A DNA stretch of 37,353 bases from Smithella sp. UBA2180 (GCA_002327415.1 DCVU01000079.1:1-37353); one strand, 5' to 3'; shown: positions 1-7,492, numbered from the stretch's first letter. The notes: generated by a model not told the origin, from the sequence alone. A program made the numbers and translations.

Positions 1-147
1 GACACTCAGATGCACTCTCTTTTAATATTTCTTTCTACACTCGGCGGAATAGCTGCTATGGGATTTTCCGGTTTTATCCTGGGACCGGTTATCGCTTCTC
101 TTTTTCTCGCCGGTTGGAAATTATTCCCGGAAATTTATCAGAAATAA
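1..147 (+). CDS. AI-2E family transporter, C-terminal end (partial)
   Basis: The open frame runs in from the left edge and stops with TAA at 145-147. The 48 visible residues contain the motif LGGIAAMGFSGFILGPVIAS followed by a hydrophobic helix. This matches the last transmembrane segment of the AI-2E/PerM/YdiK permease family, where a Gly-rich GG..A.G..G...GP signature is conserved near the C-terminus. These are inner-membrane proteins of about 350 residues that export small molecules; the substrate cannot be told from this fragment. Only the last tenth or so is visible, so family assignment rests on one motif. Confidence 0.7.
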   Translation, partial: DTQMHSLLIFLSTLGGIAAMGFSGFILGPVIASLFLAGWKLFPEIYQK

Positions 148-210
148 AAGTATCAAAGAATTTTCAGACTATTGAATCTAGTGTAGTGTTTCATAAATAT
201 CTATACAATA

Positions 211-295
211 TGTCATTCCGAATCCCGCGTGCGGGTGAGGAATCTTTTAAGATTTCTCGTTGTCCCGACACATGTCAGGACTCCTCGAAATGACA
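211..295. repeat. Dispersed inverted repeat (TGTCAT...ATGACA family), copy 1
   Basis: The element begins TGTCATTCCGA and ends TCGAAATGACA, so its ends form an imperfect inverted repeat. An inner hairpin GAGGAATCTT/AAGATTTCTC is nested within it. Related elements lie at 13504-13565 and 36029-36104, each between genes. Such elements are common in intergenic DNA of some anaerobic bacteria. No protein is encoded. Confidence 0.6.
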
Positions 296-365
296 GGGAT
301 GCTAAATTTAGAGGTTTAGAAAAATCATTATTGCGTAATCCGGGTTAATGAACATTTGGAATATT

Positions 366-935
366 TCAGGTTTTAACCAGAAATCGCCAGAGAGCGTCTC
401 TGTCTTTTGTCTTTGCGTAATCAATGCCTATCCGGGGAGTAATGATAATTGATTTAGCCGGAATCTTCCTGTAATCCTCCACCCACAATTCTTTGCCGCA
501 GGTCAAATCCCAGCCGTTCAAAGATTTGTCAATGCTCAAAGCCTGACAGAGCTTGGCCGGACCATTAGTTAACTCAGCGCCTTTTCTCTTCCTGCGTGCT
601 TCCATTTCTTCAATTCCGGCAAGTGGCACAACAGCGCGGATAAGCACGGCGCAGGGATTTTCCGCGGCTTCAGTCACGAGGTTGAGCATGTAGTGCATGC
701 CGTAAGTAAAATAAACGTAAGCATGACCGGGCTCACCGAACATGACTTTATTTCGCGGTGTCATGCCGCGATGGGCATGGCAGGCGCTGTCCGCTTGACC
801 ACAGTAAGCTTCCGTTTCCACGATCATTCCGGAAAGTTCAAGGCTATCTATTTGACGCACCAACTTTTGCCCCAAAAGAGACCGAGCCACCTGCAACGTA
901 TCGCGCCGATAAAATTTCCTATCCAGTATGTTCAT
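366..935 (-). CDS. 3-methyladenine DNA glycosylase (AAG/MPG family)
   Basis: Base-excision repair enzyme that removes alkylated purines such as 3-methyladenine. From the ATG at 935 it is 189 residues, normal for the bacterial family; a TTG two codons further upstream (941) is possible, and neither start has a strong ribosome binding site. The family core is clear: IVETEAY at about 38-44 with the presumed catalytic Glu42 and stacking Tyr44, His53 in the position equivalent to human His136, then the MTPRN and MFGEPGHAYVYFTYG segments that shape the base pocket. It is a single gene, transcribed opposite to both neighbours. Function is assigned from family motifs. Confidence 0.93.
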   Translation of the reverse strand: MNILDRKFYRRDTLQVARSLLGQKLVRQIDSLELSGMIVETEAYCGQADSACHAHRGMTPRNKVMFGEPGHAYVYFTYGMHYMLNLVTEAAENPCAVLIRAVVPLAGIEEMEARRKRKGAELTNGPAKLCQALSIDKSLNGWDLTCGKELWVEDYRKIPAKSIIITPRIGIDYAKTKDRDALWRFLVKT

Positions 936-1178
936 GATCAATCTTTATTACCACAAAATACCGGAGACTTGAATCTGTTTTCCTATTGATTTTATAAAAC
1001 AAATTTGTTTTTAATTTTCCAAGAAATAAAGTATATTTTATAAAATTAAAATGCCAAGTTGGTATATTAAATGTTCCTCGGAGAGGAATAGAGGCATATG
1101 AAAGCCTTACTTTTCGGACACATGTAGCAAGATATAATCAAGATCGGAGTTTGAAACCACGGACCAAATATTTTTTGC

Positions 1179-1207
1179 TTGACAAACTACAATTACTATC
1201 GTATAAT
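1179..1207 (+). promoter_or_regulatory. Perfect-consensus sigma70 promoter
   Basis: TTGACA at 1179-1184 and TATAAT at 1202-1207 are separated by exactly 17 bases, so all 12 consensus positions match. It points at the gene starting at 1258 and is the strongest promoter-like sequence in the window. The rest of 942-1257 holds no convincing gene. Confidence 0.85.
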
Positions 1208-1217
1208 ATGTGCTATG

Positions 1218-1240
1218 AAGTATGTAGTAGTTAAGTACGT
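1218..1240 (+). promoter_or_regulatory. Direct repeat between promoter and start codon, candidate operator
   Basis: AAGTATGT (1218-1225) and AAGTACGT (1233-1240) are spaced 15 bases start to start, just downstream of the perfect promoter and upstream of the gene for a probable DNA-binding protein. This position suits autorepression, but that is inference. Confidence 0.35.
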
Positions 1241-1257
1241 CAAGCAAGGAGGAAACA

Positions 1258-1716
1258 ATGGCGGTCTATAAGATTGATGTAGACGAAGAGGTTTGGCAGT
1301 TCTTGAAGAAGAACGCGGATCCATTTGAAGATACCCCAAATTCAGTTTTAAAAAGACTTCTATTTGGAAGAACTGAAAACCGAACTGAAAGCCCCGTAAA
1401 AACCCATACGGCAAACGATTTTCCCACCTTTCCGGCATCTGTGCCAAAGGCTTTAGCTCAAACTCTCGAAGTTATTTATGGAGTCAAGAAGCTCGGATTG
1501 TCGAGAAGACAGGCAACGAACATGGTAGCCAAGAAACGTAATATAGCGCCTCAAACCGTTATTGACAAGTATTGTCGCCAGCTTGATAAGCGGGCTTATG
1601 ATGTAGAACGGCTACTAGAGTCAAAAAGCTCAGAAGGAATTGAGGGGTTACTTTTGGAAAAATTCAGAAACAATAGAGATGTTGTCCGAGACTTTTTTCG
1701 GACATTGGTGGCATAG
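1258..1716 (+). CDS. SeqA-N-like putative DNA-binding protein
   Basis: A 152-residue protein with a strong ribosome binding site (AAGGAGG at 1247-1253). Residues 3-36 (IDVDEEVWQFL...DTPNSVLKRLLF) resemble the N-terminal oligomerisation domain of SeqA, a short ribbon-helix-helix-like fold found in many small accessory proteins. After a Thr/Pro-rich linker, residues 60-152 form a helical domain with a possible helix-turn-helix (SRRQATNMVAKKRNIAPQTV). It is first of three tandem genes behind a perfect promoter. A regulatory, DNA-binding role is inferred; no specific function is recognised. Confidence 0.65.
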   Translation: MAVYKIDVDEEVWQFLKKNADPFEDTPNSVLKRLLFGRTENRTESPVKTHTANDFPTFPASVPKALAQTLEVIYGVKKLGLSRRQATNMVAKKRNIAPQTVIDKYCRQLDKRAYDVERLLESKSSEGIEGLLLEKFRNNRDVVRDFFRTLVA

Positions 1717-1807
1717 GTAACAGGAATCGATAACGACGCCATGCAGCGAATCGCGGAAAAACCCGCTCCCGCTGATGTACGACATTAGACTATTAACGGA
1801 GGTGATC

Positions 1808-2188
1808 ATGAAGAGAATTGGTATGTTGTTAGTGTTTGCCATTACCGTCCTTTTTCTGGCCGGATGTGCGACGAGTAAATTCACACAGACCGGAGAGACA
1901 TATCCCCCTTACAAAGGACCAGTCAAGGTCTTGACTGAACCACCGAAGGATAAGAAGTACATTGAAGTGGGCTGGGTTGCTTCCTCTGGAGGAATGATTC
2001 ATGAATGGACGGACTTGATTGAAGCTATGCAGAAGAAAGCCGCTTCCAAAGGCGCAAACGCAATCATTCTGAACCAAGCAGACAAGACAAACAGCAGCAT
2101 GATCACATACAATCAGCAATTCGGGCTTATCGGAGGCTCGGGTACGCAAAAATCCCTTATGGCCATAGCCATAAGAATACTTGAATAA
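1808..2188 (+). CDS. Small lipoprotein
   Basis: A 126-residue secreted lipoprotein. The start at 1808 is chosen because GGAGGTGATC sits just before ATG and because the N-terminus MKRIGMLLVFAITVLFLAGC is a textbook signal peptide with lipobox LAGC; the acylated Cys is residue 20. The mature part has PPYKGPVKVL, a YIEVGWV strand, and EAMQKKAASKGANAIIL, a pattern seen in small envelope lipoproteins of the YbjQ/DUF4156-like kind, where a helix with 'KA...GANAI' precedes a strand. It lies between a regulator-like gene and a small Cys protein, so its context is an accessory cassette. Exact function unknown. Confidence 0.75.
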   Translation: MKRIGMLLVFAITVLFLAGCATSKFTQTGETYPPYKGPVKVLTEPPKDKKYIEVGWVASSGGMIHEWTDLIEAMQKKAASKGANAIILNQADKTNSSMITYNQQFGLIGGSGTQKSLMAIAIRILE

Positions 2189-2203
2189 TAAGGAGGGCAA
2201 CAT

Positions 2204-2530
2204 ATGTTCGATTTGAAAATTTTTTCTGACGGCATTTCCCTCTTTGAAAAGGTGGTGTCCGCAGTCAAATCAATTGTCGATATGCTACCTAAGCGGGAGA
2301 AGGAGGACGTTTCTCGGAAACTTCTTGAAGTTGAGGAAAAGCTACAGGCAGCTGAAGCTCAGATAGCCAAAGGATTAGGATATGAGCTGTGCAGATGCAC
2401 TTGGCCGCCCCAAATTATGTTGCATGCAGGCGAGGCGGAATATGGTGAAAAATTTCGTTGCCCTGTTTGTAGTCGCGTCGTCTCACCTGATGATATGCCT
2501 CCTTTGAATAATAACTGGCGTACGATTTGA
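2204..2530 (+). CDS. Small protein with helical N-terminus and candidate zinc site
   Basis: A 108-residue protein with RBS AAGGAGG just before ATG and only 15 bases after the lipoprotein gene, so probably co-transcribed. Residues 1-60 are amphipathic helix/coiled coil (VEEKLQAAEAQIAKG). The C-terminal half carries CRC (residues 63-65) and CPVC (about 86-89), four cysteines that could bind zinc as a short ribbon. I do not recognise the family. It directly precedes the attC-like site at 2568-2642, the position expected of the gene in an integron cassette. Confidence 0.6.
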   Translation: MFDLKIFSDGISLFEKVVSAVKSIVDMLPKREKEDVSRKLLEVEEKLQAAEAQIAKGLGYELCRCTWPPQIMLHAGEAEYGEKFRCPVCSRVVSPDDMPPLNNNWRTI

Positions 2531-2567
2531 TGTTGACTATTCCTTCAAAGACTATGAACAGACAAAG

Positions 2568-2642
2568 GGCTAACAACCGCATTAACTCGGACTGACAATT
2601 CCGCTGCGCTCCATTGCCATCCGGTTATGCGGAGCGTTCGGT
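2568..2642 (+). other. attC-like integron recombination site
   Basis: R''-like box GGCTAAC (2568-2574) and R'-like box GTTCGGT (2636-2642), one mismatch each to RYYYAAC and GTTRRRY, flank a stem. The left arm 2577-2590 pairs with the right arm 2621-2632 in 12 perfect base pairs if two bases, T2583 and T2587, are left unpaired. Extrahelical bases in only one arm are the hallmark by which integron integrase recognises attC. An inner stem (TGACAAT/ATTGCCA, one mismatch) continues toward a variable loop. No integrase gene is in the window, so this is a stranded site. Confidence 0.7.
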
Positions 2643-2716
2643 AGACATCCACGCCCTTTGTCATCCTTATCCGAATAACGAAGAGAATTCGATGAACGTA
2701 AATTCAGATCTTCCCT

Positions 2717-2995
2717 TTACTTTCTAATCGACATTTTCCCTTCATTATATTTATGAATCAACATGGAAATGAGGGACTGATACGGAATACCTTCTTCAAT
2801 GGCTTTTGCCCGGATTTTCATTAAATCCCTTTCGGTCATCCGGATATTGATCCGCATTTGCTTGTTCAGGCTATAGCGCGCGGAGGCCTCGTATTTCTGC
2901 TTTTCTTTTTTAGGCAGATCGGAGACCCATTCTTCATTTTCCAGGGATTCCGCCAATTTTTTTTCATCGTCGTCTAAATACACATTTTTTTTCAT
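2717..2995 (-). CDS. CopG/ribbon-helix-helix antitoxin (COG5304-like)
   Basis: A 92-residue protein whose C-terminal half (about 49-84: MRINIRMTERDLMKIRAKA, then EEGIPYQSLISMLIHKY) is the ribbon-helix-helix fold of COG5304/BrnA-like antitoxins. The acidic N-terminus probably wraps the toxin. Its ATG overlaps the toxin's TGA by four bases, indicating translational coupling in a toxin-first order typical of BrnTA. As in related systems the antitoxin probably represses the shared promoter at 3300-3328. Confidence is high for antitoxin-like, lower for the exact family. Confidence 0.8.
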   Translation of the reverse strand: MKKNVYLDDDEKKLAESLENEEWVSDLPKKEKQKYEASARYSLNKQMRINIRMTERDLMKIRAKAIEEGIPYQSLISMLIHKYNEGKMSIRK

Positions 2996-3270
2996 TGCTT
3001 ATCTCCCAGATACTTCTTTGTTGCTTTTCTGTTGGGTATGATTGTTTTCAGAAATATTTTTTCATGATCCTCAACATAAGGCACTGAATAGATGTAATCC
3101 GCAATCCTTACTAAAAATACTTTTTGCTTAGGATATTTTGCCGGATTCGGATGCGTTAAACGGTCTATTAAATCACCGGTTGCAATGGCTAATTCAACCT
3201 GTTCAAATGATACGCCGCGCAATTGCTTAAGCGTTTCATTTTTTTCGTCATTCCAGTCAAAATATTTCAT
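2992..3270 (-). CDS. BrnT-like toxin (COG2929-like)
   Basis: A 92-residue protein beginning YFDWNDEKNE and followed by RGVSFEQVELAI, the opening pattern of BrnT-family toxins, a RelE-like ribonuclease fold. The C-terminal FLKTIIPNRKATKKYLG matches the family's basic strand-helix ending. A Glu usually found near the end of BrnT is not obvious, so activity or mechanism may differ. It is first in a two-gene operon with the antitoxin downstream and a good promoter directly upstream. The pair lies next to an attC-like site; toxin-antitoxin modules with their own promoters are frequent passengers of integron arrays. Confidence 0.75.
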   Translation of the reverse strand: MKYFDWNDEKNETLKQLRGVSFEQVELAIATGDLIDRLTHPNPAKYPKQKVFLVRIADYIYSVPYVEDHEKIFLKTIIPNRKATKKYLGDKQ

Positions 3271-3299
3271 AAATGTGTGCCTATTGCATTCTTTTTGCT

Positions 3300-3328
3300 A
3301 AAATAACAGTGAATGATATTTCTGTCAA
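3300..3328 (-). promoter_or_regulatory. Promoter of the toxin-antitoxin operon
   Basis: On the minus strand, TTGACA (3328-3323) and TATTTT (3305-3300) are separated by 17 bases, 30 bases before the toxin ATG. One or two mismatches to consensus in the -10 box. Confidence 0.6.
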
Positions 3329-3438
3329 ATAGTATTTTTCGTCACACCTATTCAAATTGATAAATATCAATTCCAGTGCTATATTGTTACAGTAAATTGC
3401 TTTAAAAGTATAAAAAAGCGGTAGAAAGATAAAATTCA

Positions 3439-3948
3439 ATGGTCAGATTACGGACAATTCAGGCAAATATTGTTACCCTTTCGGTTGATGCGATTGTCAA
3501 TGCAGCGAACTCATCGCTTCTTGGCGGAGGTGGAGTTGACGGCGCAATCCACCGCGCCGCAGGCCCCGAACTGCTTGAGGAATGCCGAAAGCTTGGCGGA
3601 TGCAAAACCGGAGAAGCAAAGCTGACAAAGGGCTATAAATTGCCCGCACGATTTGTCATCCATACTGTGGGACCGGTTTGGAAAGGCGGGGGGAAAGGTG
3701 AGCCACAACTGCTCGCTTCCTGTTACCGGAATTCTTTAGCCATCGCTAACAAACAAGGATTTAAAACGATTGCTTTCCCCGGTATCAGCACCGGTGTTTA
3801 TGGATATCCCTTTGAACTGGCGGCTCGAGTTGCCGTAGACACAGCCGCTGAAGTGGTTCAAAAATCGTCGAAGTTAGAGGAGATAATTTTCTGCTGCTTT
3901 TCGCCTGACGATCTTGCCGTCTACGAATCTCTTCTTTCTAAAAGTTGA
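3439..3948 (+). CDS. Macro-domain protein, probable O-acetyl-ADP-ribose deacetylase
   Basis: A 169-residue single-domain protein of the MacroD/YmdB type, which binds ADP-ribose and hydrolyses O-acetyl-ADP-ribose or removes mono-ADP-ribose from proteins or nucleic acids. The ligand loops are intact: NAANSSLLGGGGVDGAI at 21-37, with Asn24 and Asp34 equivalent to the YmdB catalytic pair, and the phosphate loop GISTGVYGYP at 115-124. It is divergent from the toxin-antitoxin pair. It could be housekeeping or could counter an ADP-ribosylating activity; nothing here shows which. Confidence 0.9.
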   Translation: MVRLRTIQANIVTLSVDAIVNAANSSLLGGGGVDGAIHRAAGPELLEECRKLGGCKTGEAKLTKGYKLPARFVIHTVGPVWKGGGKGEPQLLASCYRNSLAIANKQGFKTIAFPGISTGVYGYPFELAARVAVDTAAEVVQKSSKLEEIIFCCFSPDDLAVYESLLSKS

Positions 3949-4009
3949 ACAAACGAAGAGACCAAAGAGAAATTAAGTTTAGTCGCCATTAAAGGCAAAA
4001 AAATATTCT

Positions 4010-5059
4010 CTATATTTTTTCTTTTCCATCACTAATGGATTTAAACAGCCTGCCGAATACCGGATGCCTCTGTGCTGCCATCTTGACTATTAAACTGCCC
4101 ATCTGTCCGTAACTGATACCGGCCACTTCGGCGGCGCACGCCATGCTGGCATCAATGCTGATATCCGCGTTAGGGTTAACATCCAGAACATAAAATATGT
4201 TATCCCGCAGTCGGACATCCATACGGGCGTAATCCCGGCATCCTAGAGCATGATAAGCTTTTTTGCAGACCGACTCCATATCCTCCTTTTCATCATTGGT
4301 CAGAGGAGCGGGCAGGAGCGTTTCTATTTTTGTATAATGTTCGGAGCCGGGAATAAATTTCGCATCATAGGTGCACAACCTGTCTTGGACATTACCGAAA
4401 AATGAAAAATCCATTTCCGCGGCGGGTAACACCGTCAGGTTTTCATTGCCTAAAACGGAAACATGAAATTCGCGCCCGTCAATGAAATCCTCCACCAAAG
4501 CCGGCTGGGAATATTTATCAAGAACGAAGGATATGCGATTTTTCAATTCCGTTTGATTAAATACTACGGAGTCTTGTGTAATGCCCATGGAACAATGTTC
4601 ATTTATCGGCTTAACAATTGCCGGGAATATATTCCAGTCGCCCGGTTCGGGAGAATGAAATACACGCCAGGCCGGTGTGGGGATACGAGCCTGATCGAGA
4701 AGGACTTTCACACGGTATTTATCATACGCCAGATCCAGTGTGCCGGAATCCGCGCCGGTAAAGGTAAAGCCGAGCGTATCGAGTCGTTTTGCCACCAACC
4801 CTTCACTGCGCTCTATCCCGGGAAGTCCTTCGCACCAGTTAAAAACAATATGGCCGGCAGGATCGAAGCAATTGAGATATTTGGCGATATCGTCATCCTC
4901 GATGGGGACAAAAACCAGAGGATACCCCATATCAATAAGCGCTTGACCAAGCTGTGTGGTCAGATGAATCACTTCATCTTTTTCAACTTGCGTCCAGTCC
5001 GGATCAACACTGTAAAGTAATATAACCGGAATTTTCGCGGGCTCGATGTCCATCGGCAC
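4010..5059 (-). CDS. ATP-grasp ligase related to D-alanine--D-alanine ligase
   Basis: A 349-residue soluble ligase. The N-terminal region (VILLYSVDPDW..., then HIVFNWCEGLPGIERSEGLV) is the Ddl-like pre-ATP-grasp fold. The central part has the ATP-binding lysine strand (AIVKPINEHCSMGI), the segment ALVEDFIDGREFHVSVLG, and the metal-binding end YVLDVNPNADIS, where genuine Ddl enzymes usually have EVNTLPG. Substrates are therefore uncertain: two amino acids or a peptide extension. Start: GTG at 5059 with GAGGAG five bases upstream, or ATG at 5053. It stands alone, separated from asd by a strong terminator. Confidence 0.8.
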   Translation of the reverse strand: MPMDIEPAKIPVILLYSVDPDWTQVEKDEVIHLTTQLGQALIDMGYPLVFVPIEDDDIAKYLNCFDPAGHIVFNWCEGLPGIERSEGLVAKRLDTLGFTFTGADSGTLDLAYDKYRVKVLLDQARIPTPAWRVFHSPEPGDWNIFPAIVKPINEHCSMGITQDSVVFNQTELKNRISFVLDKYSQPALVEDFIDGREFHVSVLGNENLTVLPAAEMDFSFFGNVQDRLCTYDAKFIPGSEHYTKIETLLPAPLTNDEKEDMESVCKKAYHALGCRDYARMDVRLRDNIFYVLDVNPNADISIDASMACAAEVAGISYGQMGSLIVKMAAQRHPVFGRLFKSISDGKEKI

Positions 5060-5082
5060 TAGGTCTCCTCCACAATTTTAAA

Positions 5083-5114
5083 GACCCCGACCTTCGAGAA
5101 TAAAGGTCGGGGTC
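5083..5114 (-). terminator. Rho-independent terminator after asd
   Basis: GACCCCGACCTT (5083-5094) and AAGGTCGGGGTC (5103-5114) form a perfect 12-bp GC-rich stem with an 8-base loop, 10 bases after the asd stop. On the minus strand it is followed by TTTAAAATT. Confidence 0.85.
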
Positions 5115-5124
5115 GTGTGGTAAA

Positions 5125-6225
5125 TTATTTAACCAGTTTCAGATAATTCTTGACCAGATATTCCGCTGTTTGCAGAGCGCCTTTAGCCGCTCCCAGCTTG
5201 GTGTTATGGGCCAGGCAAACATATTTGATCCCGTTTTCAATAATCGGATCTTTACGGATACGGCCGACAGTCACCGTCATACCACCGCCCTTGTCTCTGT
5301 CCATTCTCGGCTGAGGACGGAAAGGATCATCGGTAACATCAATCAGATGCGCCGGTGAGCTGGGAAGTTCAAGATCGACAAAATCCTTGCCGAAATTCAC
5401 CATTGCCTTTTTCACTTGCTCCGGCGAACAGGGTTTTTCTGTTTGCACAAAAGCACACACTATATGACCGTCAAGCACAGGTACACGGGTGCATGTCGCC
5501 GTAATGCCAAAAGGCGCATGTCTGATATTATTGCCGGTAAACTTTCCCAAAATTTTTTGCGGCTCGGTCTCCACTTTTGGTTCCTCGCCAGCTATATAAG
5601 GGATGACATTTTCCGTCATATCCATAACGGATAAGCCCGGTGTTCTTCCCGCACCGGACATGGCTTGTAGCGAAGTCATCACTACTTGCTTTACTCCAAA
5701 AAGCTCCTGAATTGGTTTCAAAGAAACCACTAAACCGGCAATCGTGCAATTCGGTTTAGGAGAAACAAATCCCTTCCAGCGGCGGTTTTTCTGTTGGACC
5801 GCGAGCAATGCCGCGTGATCCATATTCACCCCACCAACAAGAATTGGTGTATCATCTTCATAACGAAACGCCGAAGCCGTGCTGATAACCGGTGTAGTTT
5901 TGGCATACTTCGGTTCCAGTTCTTTGGCGGCACCAGCATCCATTGTGGAAAAAATAATATCAACCGATTTAGCATCGAAAGAAGCCGCTTCTTCCACGAC
6001 CATCTTAGCGATATTATCAGGCAACTCTTCTGTGCACCACCAGCGCGAAGAGCCATTGGCATCTTTAAGAGCTTCAATATATTTTTTTCCCGCAGACCGC
6101 TCCGAAGCTACTAATTTTGTTATTTTAAACCAGGGATGCCCAATCAGGCTGACAATCGCCTGCTGACCGACTATCCCGGTTGCACCGACAATAGCAATTC
6201 TTAACATCTTTTTACTAACCTCCAT
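5125..6225 (-). CDS. asd: Aspartate-semialdehyde dehydrogenase
   Basis: Catalyses NADPH-dependent reduction of beta-aspartyl phosphate, the branch to lysine/diaminopimelate, threonine and methionine. It is 366 residues, with the Rossmann motif IAIVGATGIVG at about 10-20, catalytic Cys160 in PKPNCTI, a Gly-rich SGAGRTPG loop near 190-197, and a probable acid-base His253 in VLDGHIV. The overall pattern, including NTKLGAAKGA near the end, is of the archaeal/fungal-type enzyme rather than the E. coli type. Either ATG 6225 (AAAGGA upstream) or ATG 6207 (GGAGG upstream) may be used. It lies 14 bases after ribF, so the two are one operon. Confidence 0.93.
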   Translation of the reverse strand: MEVSKKMLRIAIVGATGIVGQQAIVSLIGHPWFKITKLVASERSAGKKYIEALKDANGSSRWWCTEELPDNIAKMVVEEAASFDAKSVDIIFSTMDAGAAKELEPKYAKTTPVISTASAFRYEDDTPILVGGVNMDHAALLAVQQKNRRWKGFVSPKPNCTIAGLVVSLKPIQELFGVKQVVMTSLQAMSGAGRTPGLSVMDMTENVIPYIAGEEPKVETEPQKILGKFTGNNIRHAPFGITATCTRVPVLDGHIVCAFVQTEKPCSPEQVKKAMVNFGKDFVDLELPSSPAHLIDVTDDPFRPQPRMDRDKGGGMTVTVGRIRKDPIIENGIKYVCLAHNTKLGAAKGALQTAEYLVKNYLKLVK

Positions 6226-6239
6226 CTAAATTTCCTTTG

Positions 6240-7181
6240 TTATTTATTTTCAATATTCTTAAGCAAAATTGATCTTGCCTTTTCTACATCCGCCGCAATC
6301 TGCTTCTTTAACATTTCGGGACTATCAAATTTGATAATGTCCCTAATCTTCTCCACAAACTCCGTATTTAATCTTTTGCCTCTGAGATCACCGGAAAAAT
6401 CAAGCATATGAACTTCAAAAGTAGAAGTATAATCAGCGAAGGTTGGTTTCTCGCCGATATTTAAAGCCGCCATATAGCGCTTTCCTTCAACATTCGCAAA
6501 TGCGGCATATATTCCCGCGGGCGGCAGTAATTCTTTTTCCGGCTCTATGTTGGCCGTGGGAAAGCCAAGACCAACACCGCGCCCTCTTCCCGAAACCACA
6601 ATACCGGCAATATTATAACACCTTCCCAGAAGCTTGGTCACTTTTTTAACGTCGCCTTTGATAATCAAATTCCTTACAAGCGTGCTGCTGATAATATCCT
6701 CTCCCTCTTTAACAGCGTCAACAACTTCTACAGTAAATCCCATTTCATTCCCGCAGGAAATCAAATAATCGCTGTTGCCTTCTTTGCCCTGACCGAAAGT
6801 ATAATCATGGCCGACAATAATTTTTTTAATAGCCAGTTTTTGTCCGAGGAATTCCCGGACAAATTGTTCGGCAGTCACCTTGGAATAATCCAGGGAGAAA
6901 GGAATCACTAACGTGCCGTCAATCCCGCAATTTTCCAGCAATTTCAGCTTCTCATCTAAAGTAGTGATCAGATAAAAAGGCCGGATCCCAGGATGAAGAA
7001 TCATCTTGGGATGCGGGTCAAAAGTAATAACCAGCGATTTCGTTCCGGCCTTTTTTGCCTCGTTAGCAAGTTTACGGCAAATGAATTGATGGCTCAGATG
7101 CACGCCGTCAAAGTTGCCGATCGTCACAAATGATCCGCGAAAATCTTCAGTTATGTTTTCTATTCCCTTAAATATAATCAT
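6240..7181 (-). CDS. ribF: Bifunctional riboflavin kinase / FAD synthetase
   Basis: Makes FMN and then FAD from riboflavin. The 313 residues contain both domains: FAD synthetase (GNFDGVH 22-28, FDPHP 54-58, GHDYTFG 124-130, ISSTLVR 164-170) and riboflavin kinase (RGVGLGFPTANI about 201-212 with the PTAN motif, NIGEKPTF near 241-248, probable catalytic Glu256). Length and motif order are standard. It is first in an operon with asd. I see no FMN riboswitch upstream, where 116 bases separate it from the tRNA gene on the other strand. Confidence 0.96.
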   Translation of the reverse strand: MIIFKGIENITEDFRGSFVTIGNFDGVHLSHQFICRKLANEAKKAGTKSLVITFDPHPKMILHPGIRPFYLITTLDEKLKLLENCGIDGTLVIPFSLDYSKVTAEQFVREFLGQKLAIKKIIVGHDYTFGQGKEGNSDYLISCGNEMGFTVEVVDAVKEGEDIISSTLVRNLIIKGDVKKVTKLLGRCYNIAGIVVSGRGRGVGLGFPTANIEPEKELLPPAGIYAAFANVEGKRYMAALNIGEKPTFADYTSTFEVHMLDFSGDLRGKRLNTEFVEKIRDIIKFDSPEMLKKQIAADVEKARSILLKNIENK

Positions 7182-7256
7182 TATTTTCCACTAACCATTA
7201 AGATAATTGGCTTGCTAACATAGCATTTTGGGGATTAAATTCAAGTTCATTTTATC

Positions 7257-7284
7257 TTGACAATAAGATGATGATAGGTATAGT
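7257..7284 (+). promoter_or_regulatory. tRNA-Leu promoter
   Basis: TTGACA (7257-7262) and TATAGT (7279-7284), 16-base spacer, lie 13 bases before the mature tRNA 5' end. Confidence 0.75.
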
Positions 7285-7297
7285 GCACTTTTTGCGT

Positions 7298-7384
7298 GCC
7301 GAAGTGGCGGAATTGGTAGACGCGCTAGGTTCAGGGTCTAGTGGGTGTACGCCTGTCCGGGTTCAAATCCCGGCTTCGGCACCA
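7298..7384 (+). tRNA. tRNA-Leu (anticodon CAG)
   Basis: An 87-nt class II tRNA. The acceptor stem pairs GCCGAAG with CTTCGGC, and the discriminator A plus encoded CCA follow. D-loop GAATTGGTAGAC, anticodon stem-loop CTAGG-TTCAGGG-TCTAG (last pair G-T) exposing CAG, a long variable arm as expected for leucine, and TPsiC loop GTTCAAATC inside CCGG pairs. A T-run (7385-7391) directly follows the CCA. It reads CUG codons. Confidence 0.97.
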
Positions 7385-7492
7385 TTTTTTTGTCCGCATT
7401 AATTTTAATATGTTATATCCAAATGAAAGCTTTTAACTTGACGCTTCGAAGCAATTTTTTTATCCTGTAAAAAAAACAAAGGCAAAGCACTA

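Noticed and set aside
1717..1795. Possible second attC upstream of the lipoprotein gene (GGTAAC ... TTAGAC with CAGCG/CGCTG)
   Set aside because: Only short, imperfect pairing, and no arm with the extrahelical-base pattern; could be a decayed site but the support is too weak.
4463..5020. 185-codon frame antisense to the ATP-grasp gene
   Set aside because: Shadow frame; no family features.
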